Assembly (NCBI RefSeq): GCF_003286125.1
Contig: NZ_QMED01000041.1
Coordinates: 1 to 33,892, forward strand
Length of the DNA: 33,892 nt
Direction of reading: 5' to 3'
DNA from: Algibacillus agarilyticus
GTDB taxonomy: Bacteria > Pseudomonadota > Gammaproteobacteria > Enterobacterales > Alteromonadaceae
Of the stretch, positions 1 through 8,659 are shown one piece after another; the first letter of the stretch is position 1; every line of letters begins with the position of its first letter. The position numbers and the translations under genes were made by a program. The notes beneath the pieces are model-generated. The model was not told the origin of the DNA. It did not search any database and saw only the letters and a program-made list of their open reading frames with translations.

Positions 1-214
1 CAAGCTGTCCTTTTAGTCCACATCCTTTACAGCAACCTTGCTGAAATTCATCCTGAATTTAAACTCCCTTTGTTACATCCATATTAATTGTCGTCCTGAC
101 AACGCTTCGTTTAGTCCATATCCTTTATAGCAGCCTTGCTATTACATCAGTCCTAGATGTATCCTTAATCAAGTCATTTGATAATGTCTGCATCAATCCT
201 TGACTCCCTTCGAC
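1..214 (-). ncRNA. csrB: CsrB-family CsrA-sequestering small RNA, 3' part outside window
   Basis: Read on the minus strand, this stretch carries thirteen GGA motifs in about 210 nt (TCC on plus at 8, 17, 23, 51, 65, 78, 94, 115, 121, 151, 162, 197, 205), many in the loops of short hairpins. Plus-strand palindromes: 30-43 (CAGCAA/TTGCTG), 44-60 (7-bp stem around TCC), 88-102 (TTGTC-GTCCT-GACAA), 127-142 (ATAGCA/TGCTAT), 143-161 (TACATC/GATGTA), 193-203 (TCAA-TCC-TTGA). GGA in hairpin loops is the CsrA-binding signature of CsrB/RsmB/RsmZ RNAs. The inferred 5' end, GTCGAAGGGAGTCA at 214, differs from the E. coli CsrB 5' end (GUCGACAGGGAGUCA, recalled from knowledge) by one deleted base. No open frame explains the region. 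The terminator would lie left of position 1. The family call is firm; the exact start is inferred. Confidence 0.87.
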
Positions 215-250
215 AATTAGAATTCTACTTAAATATCCTTATTTAGGTAT
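215..250 (-). promoter_or_regulatory. Probable csrB promoter
   Basis: On minus, TAGAAT (222-227) sits seven bases before the inferred RNA start at 214 and matches the sigma70 -10 box at five of six positions. At 17-bp spacing the -35 hexamer would be ATACCT (245-250), a poor match, as expected for a promoter that needs an activator. The spacer holds the palindrome TAAATA-TCCT-TATTTA (230-245). The start site is inferred from sequence only. Confidence 0.5.
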
Positions 251-385
251 GGTGATTTTTAAAAAAATAACTTTTAAATCTAAGTGTTTTTGTTGTTTTT
301 GTTATTAAATGTAATACTTTACAATGACTTAGTGGTTTGGTGTCGGTTTGTAATACTAGCGATTAGGGTGATGTACTTAGTTAAA

Positions 386-403
386 TGTGAGAAATGTCTT
401 ACA
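386..403. promoter_or_regulatory. GacA/UvrY-type upstream activating palindrome
   Basis: TGTGAGAAATGTCTTACA fits the 18-bp GacA/UvrY/VarA consensus TGTAAGN6CTTACA with one mismatch (G for A at position 4). Its centre is about 180 bp upstream of the inferred CsrB start, the kind of distance known for GacA-family sites in front of csrB/rsmY/rsmZ genes. It also lies 137 bp upstream of hrpB on the other side, but the distance and motif point to csrB. Confidence 0.72.
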
Positions 404-540
404 AAAAAACAGCTTTTTTTAGGGCGATTTCGGCAGTTTTTAATAACCAATCTTGGTTTATATTTTTCAAATGTTGATTAAACGTTATAAGCATCTGCTT
501 TTGTCATTAATTTTTAACTTTTATCTTAAGCTATTTTATT

Positions 541-2964
541 TTGTTACCTATTGAATCTTGCTTTCCCGAAATTACTGATGTGCTTCAAAAAAGTAATCAA
601 CTTATTTTACAGGCGCCTCCAGGTGCAGGTAAATCAACTTGGTTACCACTCGCCCTATATAAAGCTCAAATAATCAGCCAAAAAATATTATTACTAGAGC
701 CTCGGCGTGTAGCGGCTCGCAATATAGCCCATTATCTCGCAAGTTGTTTAAATGAAAACTTGGGTGAAACAGTTGGTATTCGGATGCGCGGATACACAAA
801 AGTGAGCCCGCAGACTAAAATTGAAGTGATCACGGAAGGTGTGTTAACGCGTATGTTGCAAACCGATCCTGAATTAACGGGCTATGGCCTTATTTTATTT
901 GATGAATTTCACGAGCGGGCGTTACAAGCTGATACGGCGTTTGCTTTTAGTTATGATGTACAGCAAGCGCTACGAGATGATCTTAAACTGGTGATCATGT
1001 CAGCTACGCTTGATTTAGACATGACCCGGCGAATTTTACCTGATGCACCTGTTATTGAAAGCGCGGGGCGGCAATTTCCTGTCGCTTGTCATTACCGTCC
1101 GCTGTCTCGTCAATATTTATCCAATCATGTGGCTCAAGTAGTATTAGAAGCGTTGGAATACGAAGGGGATATATTGGTTTTTTTACCGGGTATTGCTGAA
1201 ATTAACCAATGTGAGCGAGTGTTACTGCCTCTCATCGCCGAAAATGCATGTTGTATTAAGTTGCATGGTAAATTGTCTTTGGAAGCACAACAAGCCGCAT
1301 TAAAGCCAATACCAGGTAAGCAAAAAATAGTGTTATCAACGAATATAGCCGAAACGAGTTTAACCATTTCAGGTGTTAAAGTTGTCATTGATTCTGGCAT
1401 GCATAAGCGTGTTAAAGTTGACCACAAAAGTGGTTTTTCGACCCTGTTTAGTGAACGTATTTCATCGGCTTCTGCTGGGCAGCGGTTAGGACGTGCAGGG
1501 CGTGTTGCGCCGGGGACCTGTTTTCGGTTGTGGTCAGAAGATGAAAATGCACGTTTAAGACAGCAATACCCGCCTGAAATTGAAACATCAGATGTGACAC
1601 AAACGTATTTTGAGCTACTTAATTGGGGAGCTCAAACATTTGCTGAGCTAAATTGGCCATCACTGCCGAGTGTTTTTCAGCAACAACAAGCGCTTGATAA
1701 ATTAATTGCTTGGCAATTAGTGACGGCTGAAAAGTCTAGTACACGTTTAACACCGCTTGGCCGCCAAGTGGCCGCGCTTAAGATACCGTTAGCAATCGCT
1801 TTACTCCTTGTTCGTCAGAATGAAAGTTGTGCTTTATTAGCCGCTTGGCAATTTGAGCAGCAGCCTAACCCTCAGCAGCAACTCGATTTGATGAGCCAAT
1901 TGATAGATGCCCATCGTTTACAACCGATTAAAAGTACTCTTAAAAAATGGGGTTATGCAACAAACCGTTTAGTTTTGAATGAAACCTTAATTAAACAAGC
2001 GTTGCTCGCTATTTTTAGTGATCGCTTAGCCCAAAAGCGTAAAAATGCATACGTATTAGCATCAGGCAAGGCGGTGGTATTTGCATCTGATGTGATGTTT
2101 GAAAAATTAACGGATTACATTATTGTTGTTGATGCGCATTTTTCTGAAAGCTCGGCATCGGGTCGAATTACAAGTTACGTTGCGTTAACTGAAGCGGATC
2201 TTGCCGAATTAGTTATACCTAAGTGCACAACGTCTATCGATATCGAGTTAACAGAGGTTGCGGGTAAAGCCGTTTTTTATAAAACGTTAAAATTTGCCGA
2301 ATTAACTATTAGTAAAACGCGTTTAGCGCAAAAACCGACCAAAGTGCAGTTGCAGCAAGCTTGGTTAGGTGTTATTCAACATAAAGGTTTTACACATTTC
2401 GAAGGTAAAGATAAATTACTGCAATTATTGTTGAGGTTACAATTAGCCCACGAATTACAACCTGAATTGTTTAATGAATTAATTGATCTGACTTGTTTAC
2501 AGCTTAATGCTGAGCAGTGGTTTGCTTTGTATTTAACCGATATAGCCAGCTTGCAAGCGTTGTACAAAATAAATTTAGTTGAGTTGGTATATTCAGGGTT
2601 AGATTACCCGCAACAAACCTGGTTGAATAAAAATTTACCGACGACTTGGTGTGCGCCTGATGGAACAAAATGTAAGCTTGAATATAGAAATGACAGAGAA
2701 GTAACGGCTTTCGTAAAAATGCAATCTTGTTATGGTTTAAATACTCATCCTACCGTTGGAAATGGTCATTTGTTACTCACGTTATCTTTGCTCTCTCCTG
2801 CGCAGCGCGCATTGCAAACAACCAAAGATATTGTTAGTTTTTGGCAAGGAAGTTATGTGGACGTAAAAAAAGAAATGAAAGGACGCTATCCGAAACATTT
2901 TTGGCCTGATTCGCCTGAAAGTGCAACCCCGGGCACTCAAACTAAGCGCCAAAGGCTTAATTAA
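541..2964 (+). CDS. hrpB: ATP-dependent RNA helicase HrpB
   Basis: DEAH-box helicase of the HrpB family, 807 aa, close to the E. coli length. Visible motifs in order: Walker A APPGAGKST (residues 25-33), DEFH box (121-124), SAT motif III (154-156) and motif VI QRLGRAGR (314-321). These are followed by the helicase-associated region and the long HrpB-specific C-terminal domain to residue 807. The cellular role of HrpB is poorly defined; it is presumed to remodel RNA using ATP. The start is TTG at 541, which gives the typical HrpB opening (LPIE a few residues before the Walker A region); no better ATG was seen. It overlaps mrcB by one base and the pair is probably cotranscribed. The csrB-like RNA is transcribed divergently upstream. 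Confidence 0.95.
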   Translation: MLPIESCFPEITDVLQKSNQLILQAPPGAGKSTWLPLALYKAQIISQKILLLEPRRVAARNIAHYLASCLNENLGETVGIRMRGYTKVSPQTKIEVITEGVLTRMLQTDPELTGYGLILFDEFHERALQADTAFAFSYDVQQALRDDLKLVIMSATLDLDMTRRILPDAPVIESAGRQFPVACHYRPLSRQYLSNHVAQVVLEALEYEGDILVFLPGIAEINQCERVLLPLIAENACCIKLHGKLSLEAQQAALKPIPGKQKIVLSTNIAETSLTISGVKVVIDSGMHKRVKVDHKSGFSTLFSERISSASAGQRLGRAGRVAPGTCFRLWSEDENARLRQQYPPEIETSDVTQTYFELLNWGAQTFAELNWPSLPSVFQQQQALDKLIAWQLVTAEKSSTRLTPLGRQVAALKIPLAIALLLVRQNESCALLAAWQFEQQPNPQQQLDLMSQLIDAHRLQPIKSTLKKWGYATNRLVLNETLIKQALLAIFSDRLAQKRKNAYVLASGKAVVFASDVMFEKLTDYIIVVDAHFSESSASGRITSYVALTEADLAELVIPKCTTSIDIELTEVAGKAVFYKTLKFAELTISKTRLAQKPTKVQLQQAWLGVIQHKGFTHFEGKDKLLQLLLRLQLAHELQPELFNELIDLTCLQLNAEQWFALYLTDIASLQALYKINLVELVYSGLDYPQQTWLNKNLPTTWCAPDGTKCKLEYRNDREVTAFVKMQSCYGLNTHPTVGNGHLLLTLSLLSPAQRALQTTKDIVSFWQGSYVDVKKEMKGRYPKHFWPDSPESATPGTQTKRQRLN

Positions 2965-5309
2965 TGACAACAAAAAAGACCGCAAATTTTGTTCAGCGCT
3001 GGTTGGTTGTGCAAAAGTGGCTTGTTAAAACGAGCATAAAACTCAGCTTTTTATTGATCTGTGCCCTTGTTTTTTGGGGGGGCTATCTTGATGTTCAAAT
3101 AGAGAAAAAATTTGGTGGAATGAAGTGGCAATTGCCAATTCAAGTTGTGGGGCAAGCCACACTGTTTAGTAAAGGTGATGCGGTTTCAAGTTTACAGATT
3201 AAACAGTATTTAGACCAATTAGATTATCGTTCGGTAGCTCAGGTATTGAACCCCGGTGAATATGAAATCAGTGCAGGGCAAATCACTTTATATCGTCGAC
3301 AATTTCAATATGCGTTGCCACAATCGCAGCATGAATATAGTGTTCACCCCCAACATATTCGTATTACGCTTAACGATGATCGTATTACCCACCTTTTTGA
3401 TTTAACGACATCGCAGCAAATAGGTAGCTTTCGTTTAGAGCCATTTGTGATTGATCGTATCCAAACGCATTCATTAGAAGATAGAGAATTTGTCAGATTA
3501 AGCCAATTGCCTGAATTGCTTAAAGACACTTTATTGTTGGTTGAAGATCGTGGGTTTTATGAACATTATGGTGTCTCTCCCATTGCCATTGGACGAGCGC
3601 TTTATCACAACATTAAAGCAGGGCGCACGGTTCAAGGGGGAAGCACGTTAACGCAGCAACTCGTTAAAAACATGTTTTTAACGAATGAGCGTAGTTTATG
3701 GCGTAAAATACGTGAAGCTTATATCGCTGTTTTGCTAGATGCGCAGTATAGCAAAGCTGAAATATTAGAGGCTTATATAAATGAAGTTTATTTAGGTCAA
3801 AACAATGCACGAGGTGTGCATGGCTTTGCGTTGGCGAGTCGTTTTTATTTTGGTAAACAAGTTGCTGAATTAGCGCCAAATGAAATCGCTATGTTGGTCG
3901 CTATTGTCAAAGGGCCGTCATACTATAACCCTCGACGATATACCGAGCGTACATTAGAGCGTCGAGATCTAGTACTTAGGTTAATGACTGAAAATAACCT
4001 TATTAGCCGCGATGAATATGAACATAATATTATCAAGCCATTAAATACGACTGACCAAGATAAACTATCCGCAGGGCGTTACACACATTATATGACGCTG
4101 GTGAAACAAGAGTTAAAACAGCTATTAACTCAGTTACCCAGTAAAAAGCGTTTAAGTGGATTAAAAATTTATACACACTTTGATCCAGTCAAACAATCGA
4201 ATGCCCAACGAGCTTTAACCCATAAAATTAATGATTTAGAAAACGATCGTACTCTTCAAAATTTACAAGGCGCTATCGTTGTTGTTAATAGTAAAACGGG
4301 CGGTGTGAATGCGTTAGTGGGAGATAAAAATATACATTATAGTGGCTTTAATCGTGCGTTAAATGCGAAACGCAATATAGGCTCATTGATTAAACCAGCC
4401 ATTTATTTAACCGCTTTGCAGCAACCGAAAGAGTATTCATTAGCGAGCATGATTGAAGATAAAGCGATCACGCTTGCTAGTAATGCGGGCAAACGTTGGA
4501 GTCCAGAAAATTATGATCATAAATTTTTAGGGCATGTCATGTTACTGGATGCCTTAGTGACCTCTCGTAATGTGCCCGCAGTTAATATCGGTATGAAGCT
4601 GGGTATCGATCAGGTGACCGCGCAATTACAAACGTTGGGCGTTAAATCAGCCATTCCTCAATACCCTTCTATGTTACTTGGGTCTGTCACGTTATCGCCT
4701 TACGAGGTTGCACAGTTATATCAGCCAATTGCGAATATGGGCTTTAAAAATAATCTACACACAATAATAGGTATTTACGATCAAAAGCAGAGCGTTGTTG
4801 CTCCAAAACGAGCGACTAAACAAGCGATTGATCAAGGATCGGCTTATTTACTTAATTACGCATTACAGGAAGTCACTCGTCATGGCTCTGCTCGCTGGCT
4901 CAGTCAGCAGTTTAAACAAACACGCTTTGCGGGTAAAACAGGCACAACAAATGATACACGTGATTCATGGTTTGTGGGTTATGACCAAGCTGAACTTGCC
5001 GTTGTGTGGTTGGGTCATGATGATAACGCTTCAACATCGTTAACCGGCTCATCCGGCGCGCTTCGTGTGTTTACTGAATATCAAAAACAACGCTCACCAG
5101 TTAGTTTGGTTATTGCTAAACCTCAAGCCGTGAGTATGGGCTATTTTAGTTTATCAAGTGGTCAGCCGGTTGAAGCCGATTGTGATAATACGCGTATGTT
5201 GCCTGTTATTACGACTCAAAATAATTCAATATTTGAATGTGATGAAATTCAGCTGCCTGATATGCCGTTAAAAAACGAATCTTGGTTTAAGCAATTATTC
5301 GAATGGTAA
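2964..5309 (+). CDS. mrcB: Penicillin-binding protein 1B (bifunctional glycosyltransferase/transpeptidase)
   Basis: Class A PBP that polymerises lipid II and cross-links peptidoglycan in the periplasm, anchored in the inner membrane. One transmembrane segment is at about residues 25-43, followed by the small UB2H-like region where LpoB docks in E. coli PBP1b. The GT51 glycosyltransferase shows VEDRGFYEHYG with catalytic Glu194, QGGSTLTQQLVKN (224-236) and NEVYLGQ (273-279). The transpeptidase shows SLIK with nucleophile Ser474, SRN (534-536) and KTG (658-660). Length is 781 aa. The ATG overlaps the hrpB stop (TAATG), indicating translational coupling. A LpoB-type lipoprotein, the family that activates PBP1b, is encoded at 11077-11685 rather than alongside. 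All key catalytic residues are present. Confidence 0.96.
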   Translation: MTTKKTANFVQRWLVVQKWLVKTSIKLSFLLICALVFWGGYLDVQIEKKFGGMKWQLPIQVVGQATLFSKGDAVSSLQIKQYLDQLDYRSVAQVLNPGEYEISAGQITLYRRQFQYALPQSQHEYSVHPQHIRITLNDDRITHLFDLTTSQQIGSFRLEPFVIDRIQTHSLEDREFVRLSQLPELLKDTLLLVEDRGFYEHYGVSPIAIGRALYHNIKAGRTVQGGSTLTQQLVKNMFLTNERSLWRKIREAYIAVLLDAQYSKAEILEAYINEVYLGQNNARGVHGFALASRFYFGKQVAELAPNEIAMLVAIVKGPSYYNPRRYTERTLERRDLVLRLMTENNLISRDEYEHNIIKPLNTTDQDKLSAGRYTHYMTLVKQELKQLLTQLPSKKRLSGLKIYTHFDPVKQSNAQRALTHKINDLENDRTLQNLQGAIVVVNSKTGGVNALVGDKNIHYSGFNRALNAKRNIGSLIKPAIYLTALQQPKEYSLASMIEDKAITLASNAGKRWSPENYDHKFLGHVMLLDALVTSRNVPAVNIGMKLGIDQVTAQLQTLGVKSAIPQYPSMLLGSVTLSPYEVAQLYQPIANMGFKNNLHTIIGIYDQKQSVVAPKRATKQAIDQGSAYLLNYALQEVTRHGSARWLSQQFKQTRFAGKTGTTNDTRDSWFVGYDQAELAVVWLGHDDNASTSLTGSSGALRVFTEYQKQRSPVSLVIAKPQAVSMGYFSLSSGQPVEADCDNTRMLPVITTQNNSIFECDEIQLPDMPLKNESWFKQLFEW

Positions 5310-5596
5310 AAGCGAAAAATAATTGGTTTTTATATTTAATTGAAGCACAAGATAGCTCGCTATATTGTGGTATTACAACCGATGTTGAAAGGCGCTTTAA
5401 ACAGCATGTTGAAGGATTGGGCGCTAAATATTTTCGAGGCCGTAAACCGTTGCAAGTTGTTTTTCAGGTCGGGGGGTTAACGCGAAGTGAAGCCTCGAAG
5501 CTCGAACCTCGAATAAAAAAATTAACGCGAAAAAACAAATTACGTCTTGTTGCTGACCAGCCTTCACTTGACTCTTTAGTTAAGCGTCTTGATTGA
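5303..5596 (+). CDS. GIY-YIG nuclease family protein (YhbQ/UPF0213 type)
   Basis: A small 97-aa protein made of a single GIY-YIG domain. The family halves appear as the FLYLIEA strand (residues 9-15) and LYCGIT (20-25). The conserved Arg (VERRFKQH, 29-36) and a downstream EASKLEPRIK helix carrying the conserved Glu follow. YhbQ-type proteins are single-domain relatives of DNA-cleaving GIY-YIG nucleases; E. coli YhbQ has been linked to DNA processing, but the role here is inferred. The start overlaps the end of mrcB by seven bases, so it is probably the last gene of a hrpB-mrcB-yhbQ unit. A 163-bp gap to gmhA follows. Confidence 0.88.
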   Translation: MVKAKNNWFLYLIEAQDSSLYCGITTDVERRFKQHVEGLGAKYFRGRKPLQVVFQVGGLTRSEASKLEPRIKKLTRKNKLRLVADQPSLDSLVKRLD

Positions 5597-5759
5597 ATTA
5601 ATGTGAATTGGATGAGCGGTATATAAATCTATCTTTTTTGTGGTTTGTTCATGCAATATCGATCGTCAATTGTTATAGTACATAGATGCAGCTGAGCACG
5701 CTTTTCCCTTTGGGTTAGTGGGCGTTAAGTGTTGCGCTTAACTTAATTTGAGACATTCT

Positions 5760-6350
5760 ATGACTGATTTACAGCATCTGTTTGAACAAAATTTACAAGT
5801 TCACCAAAATGTTTTTTCTGCTTTACCTTCTCTCTATACTGATATTCAATCTTTAATTAATAAATGTTATACCAGCTTAAATCAAGGCGGAAAAATTGTC
5901 TTTATGGGCAATGGCGGTAGCGCTGCCGATAGCCAACATTTAGCGGCCGAATTTGTTGTTCGATACAAAAAAGAACGACGTGCACTCGCGGCTATTGCGT
6001 TAACCACTGATACATCTATATTAACGGCAGGTGGTAACGATTACGGTTTTGACGCCGTGTTTGAGCGCCAAGTTTTTGCTTTGGTTAAGCCGGAAGATAT
6101 TGTGATTGGTATCACTACTTCAGGGCAAAGTCCAAATATAAATTTAGCATTGCAAGCCGCTAATGAATTGGGTGCGACGACGGTATCCTTTACTGGGCGT
6201 GATGGCGGCAAGGTAAAAGATATTGCACAACTGAATATTATTGTGCCGAGTGATGTTACGGCTCATATTCAAGAAGCTCATATTTTTATTGGTCATTTTT
6301 TATGTGAAGCTATCGATGAACTTATAACGGCGGAAGAAGAGAACACTTAA
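5760..6350 (+). CDS. gmhA: Sedoheptulose-7-phosphate isomerase GmhA
   Basis: SIS-domain isomerase of 196 aa that converts sedoheptulose 7-phosphate to D-glycero-D-manno-heptose 7-phosphate, the first step to ADP-heptose for the LPS inner core. The phosphosugar-binding MGNGGSAADSQH (49-60), the likely catalytic Glu64 (LAAEF), ITTSGQS (118-124) and the histidine helix HIQEAHIFIGH (169-179) are visible. SIS proteins also include DiaA, but hldE follows with no gap (TAA-ATG), which fixes the role. ATG 5760 is preferred; an in-frame TTG at 5748 would add only four residues. A GTTAAG-N7-CTTAAC inverted repeat (5724-5742) lies just upstream, and no strong Shine-Dalgarno is evident. Confidence 0.9.
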   Translation: MTDLQHLFEQNLQVHQNVFSALPSLYTDIQSLINKCYTSLNQGGKIVFMGNGGSAADSQHLAAEFVVRYKKERRALAAIALTTDTSILTAGGNDYGFDAVFERQVFALVKPEDIVIGITTSGQSPNINLALQAANELGATTVSFTGRDGGKVKDIAQLNIIVPSDVTAHIQEAHIFIGHFLCEAIDELITAEEENT

Positions 6351-7799
6351 ATGGATTTAAATTATTTTCAGCGCTTGTCGCAAGCTAATATCCTTGTTGT
6401 TGGCGATGTCATGCTTGATCGATATTGGCAAGGTGACACATCACGAATTTCACCAGAAGCCCCTGTTCCCGTCGTTAAAGTAGCTCAATGCGATGATAAG
6501 GTCGGGGGTGCAGCAAATGTTGCACGTAACATCGCTTATCTAGATGGTAAAGTTGCTTTATTAGGGATTGTTGGCCAAGATGAAAATGCTGACATTTTAG
6601 AAAAAACGTTAGAACAAGATAAGATCCGTTCTTTATTAATTAAACAACATCAGCAGCCCACCATTACTAAGCTCCGTGTCTTAAGCCGACAACAACAAGT
6701 TGTTCGATTAGATTTTGAGCAAACCTTTAATAAAGACATCGCTTTTCAATTGTTTAATAAATTTTTAACGTTAGTTGATGATTACGATTGCATTATTTTC
6801 TCTGATTACAACAAAGGTTCATTAGCTTATGTGAGTGATATGATTGCAGCGGCTAAGCAACGCAATAAACTCATCCTTGTTGATCCTAAAGCGAAAGATT
6901 TAAGTATTTATGCCGGTGCAACTTATATCACGCCTAACTTAAAAGAGTTTGAAGAAGCAGGGGGCGTCAAAGGCTCTGAAGACTCGATAGCAACGAGTGT
7001 GCGCCGTATTTTATCACAATTTGATATCAGTAACATGTTACTAACACGAAGCGAACAAGGCATGTCATTGATCAATACTGAATTGAAAGTTGATCTACCT
7101 GCTCAAGTATTAGAAGTTAATGATGTAACGGGTGCTGGCGATACCGTTATAGCGACATTAGCTTGCTTTTTGAGTATTGGGGCTAAGGCCGAAGATGCGG
7201 CTACATTAGCTAATTTGGCCGCGGGCATTGTGGTTGGCAAATTAGGCGCTGCGTGTGTGACACCCGAAGAGTTGATGCGTAAGGTTAATAAAACCTTAAT
7301 TAAAAATACGCGTCATTATCAATGTCCATTTGATGATGTTTTACAGCATATTGAGTTTGCTCGTCAAAGTGGCGAAAAAATTGTATTCACCAATGGGTGT
7401 TTTGATATTTTGCATGCTGGCCATGTTGATTATTTAGAAAAGGCGAAAGCATTAGGCGATCGTTTAGTGCTTGGGCTGAATTCCGATGCAAGTATTAGTC
7501 GCTTAAAAGGCCCACAGCGGCCTGTTAACCCCTTAGCTCAGCGCGCCACGGTGATGACCGCTTTGGCGGCTGTTGATTGGGTGATCCCATTTGGTGAGCA
7601 AAAAGGTAACGAATATGATGATACGCCTTATGAATTAATTAAAGCGATTAAGCCTGATGTATTGGTTAAAGGTGGTGACTATACACCTGAGAGCATTGTC
7701 GGGGCTGATTTAGTTATTGCCGCCGGTGGTCAGGTCGAAGTTATTGATTTTGTTGATGGTTGCTCGACAACCAATATCATAAATAAAATTAAGCAATAA
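6351..7799 (+). CDS. hldE: Bifunctional heptose-7-phosphate kinase / heptose-1-phosphate adenylyltransferase HldE
   Basis: Two-domain enzyme of 482 aa (E. coli about 477) that phosphorylates D-glycero-beta-D-manno-heptose 7-phosphate at C1 and later adenylylates the 1-phosphate. The N-terminal ribokinase/PfkB domain shows the GGAANVARN signature (52-60) and the anion hole NDVTGAGDT with catalytic Asp264. The C-terminal nucleotidyltransferase shows [13 protein letters not shown] (346-358) and VKGGDY near the end. The gene starts immediately after the gmhA stop and is followed nine bases later by gmhB, so all three steps before epimerisation are in one operon. The epimerase HldD is not in this window. 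ADP-heptose is also the ALPK1 ligand in hosts. Confidence 0.97.
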   Translation: MDLNYFQRLSQANILVVGDVMLDRYWQGDTSRISPEAPVPVVKVAQCDDKVGGAANVARNIAYLDGKVALLGIVGQDENADILEKTLEQDKIRSLLIKQHQQPTITKLRVLSRQQQVVRLDFEQTFNKDIAFQLFNKFLTLVDDYDCIIFSDYNKGSLAYVSDMIAAAKQRNKLILVDPKAKDLSIYAGATYITPNLKEFEEAGGVKGSEDSIATSVRRILSQFDISNMLLTRSEQGMSLINTELKVDLPAQVLEVNDVTGAGDTVIATLACFLSIGAKAEDAATLANLAAGIVVGKLGAACVTPEELMRKVNKTLIKNTRHYQCPFDDVLQHIEFARQSGEKIVFTNGCFDILHAGHVDYLEKAKALGDRLVLGLNSDASISRLKGPQRPVNPLAQRATVMTALAAVDWVIPFGEQKGNEYDDTPYELIKAIKPDVLVKGGDYTPESIVGADLVIAAGGQVEVIDFVDGCSTTNIINKIKQ

Positions 7800-7808
7800 T
7801 AGGCGCGC

Positions 7809-8369
7809 ATGATGTCAGTAAATAAAGCATTATTTTTAGATCGAGATGGCGTGATTAATGTCGATCATGGTTATGTGAGTCAAAAAGAGCAATTCGAATT
7901 TATTAATGGGATTTTTGAATTGTGCAATCATGCCAAAGCCATGAACTACATGATTATTATTGTCACAAATCAATCAGGAATTGGACGTGGTTATTACAGT
8001 CAGGCAGACTTTGATGTACTCACCGCCTGGATGAGTGCAGAGTTTGCTAAACAAGGTATTAGTATTACACAGGTTTATAATTGTCCACATCATCCTGAAA
8101 AAGCAGAAGGCGATTATAAAATTGATTGCCAATGCCGAAAACCACAACCGGGCATGATTTTACAAGCAGCAGCGGAACATCATATTGATGTCACTCAGTC
8201 TGTATTGATTGGCGATAAAATGTCCGATATGAAAGCGGCTGAAGCAGCAGGGATCCCTAAACGAGTTTTACTTAATTCGCTTTATAATGAAGGCATTGAT
8301 GATTTTGGTTTAGCATCATTGCGAGTTGCTTCGTTATCTGACATTTATATACAAGATATATTTATTTAA
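7809..8369 (+). CDS. gmhB: D-glycero-beta-D-manno-heptose-1,7-bisphosphate 7-phosphatase GmhB
   Basis: HAD-superfamily phosphatase of 186 aa that removes the 7-phosphate between the two HldE reactions. HAD motif I is LDRDGVIN (residues 10-17), motif II is VTNQSG, and the late DKMSDMKAA motif carries the metal-binding acids. The Cys/His zinc loop typical of GmhB (CPHHPE ... DCQCRKPQPGM) is intact. The protein starts MMSV; either of the two adjacent ATG codons could be used. It lies third in the gmhA-hldE-gmhB operon, and ubiK follows after 14 bases. Confidence 0.94.
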   Translation: MMSVNKALFLDRDGVINVDHGYVSQKEQFEFINGIFELCNHAKAMNYMIIIVTNQSGIGRGYYSQADFDVLTAWMSAEFAKQGISITQVYNCPHHPEKAEGDYKIDCQCRKPQPGMILQAAAEHHIDVTQSVLIGDKMSDMKAAEAAGIPKRVLLNSLYNEGIDDFGLASLRVASLSDIYIQDIFI

Positions 8370-8383
8370 AATTTGAGAGCATT

Positions 8384-8659
8384 ATGATTGATACTAAAAA
8401 ATTAGAAGAAATAGCTAAACAGGTGAGTGATTCATTACCCGGTGGCATGAAAAAGTTTGCTGAAGAGTTTGAGGGAAAAACCAAGCAAGTTTTGCAAAGC
8501 CAACTCAATAAACTTGATGTTGTTACGCGTGAAGAATTTGATGTGCAAACTCGAGTCTTAATGCGCACTCGTGAAAAGCTCGTTGATTTAGAAGTTAAAC
8601 TGGCAGAGCTTGAAGCGTTAATTACGCCATCAGATAAAATAGAAGAAAAAAGCGAGTAA
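8384..8659 (+). CDS. ubiK: Ubiquinone biosynthesis accessory factor UbiK
   Basis: 91-aa protein of the BMFP/YqiC family, renamed UbiK, a small accessory factor that interacts with UbiJ in the soluble ubiquinone-assembly complex. The N-terminal half (KLEEIAKQVSDSLP, then KKFAEEFEGKTKQVLQSQLNKL) is an amphipathic helix. The C-terminal half (VTREEFDVQTRVLMRTREKL and on) is the trimeric coiled coil typical of the family. The short purine stretch GAGAG before the ATG serves as the ribosome-binding site. It sits in the heptose operon and its stop overlaps the next start by one base (TAATG), so it is cotranscribed although no pathway link is evident. Confidence 0.9.
   Translation: MIDTKKLEEIAKQVSDSLPGGMKKFAEEFEGKTKQVLQSQLNKLDVVTREEFDVQTRVLMRTREKLVDLEVKLAELEALITPSDKIEEKSE

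Noticed and set aside
1-250. Array of short palindromes considered as CRISPR or REP repeats
   Set aside because: The hairpins differ in stem sequence and spacing and share only the TCC/GGA loop, so an RNA of CsrB type fits better than a repeat array.
284-481. 65-codon open frame starting MFLLFLLL
   Set aside because: It lies across the csrB upstream region and the GacA box, has no ribosome-binding site worth noting, and its AT-driven composition (Leu/Phe/Val runs) suggests chance.
1134-1427. Minus-strand open frame inside hrpB, and similar frames inside other genes
   Set aside because: They shadow conserved proteins in another frame and show no homology or start signals.
5690-5745. JUMPstart/ops-like element (RfaH) before gmhA
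   Set aside because: GGGCGTTAAGTG shares only a few bases with GGCGGTAGCGTG; too weak to claim.
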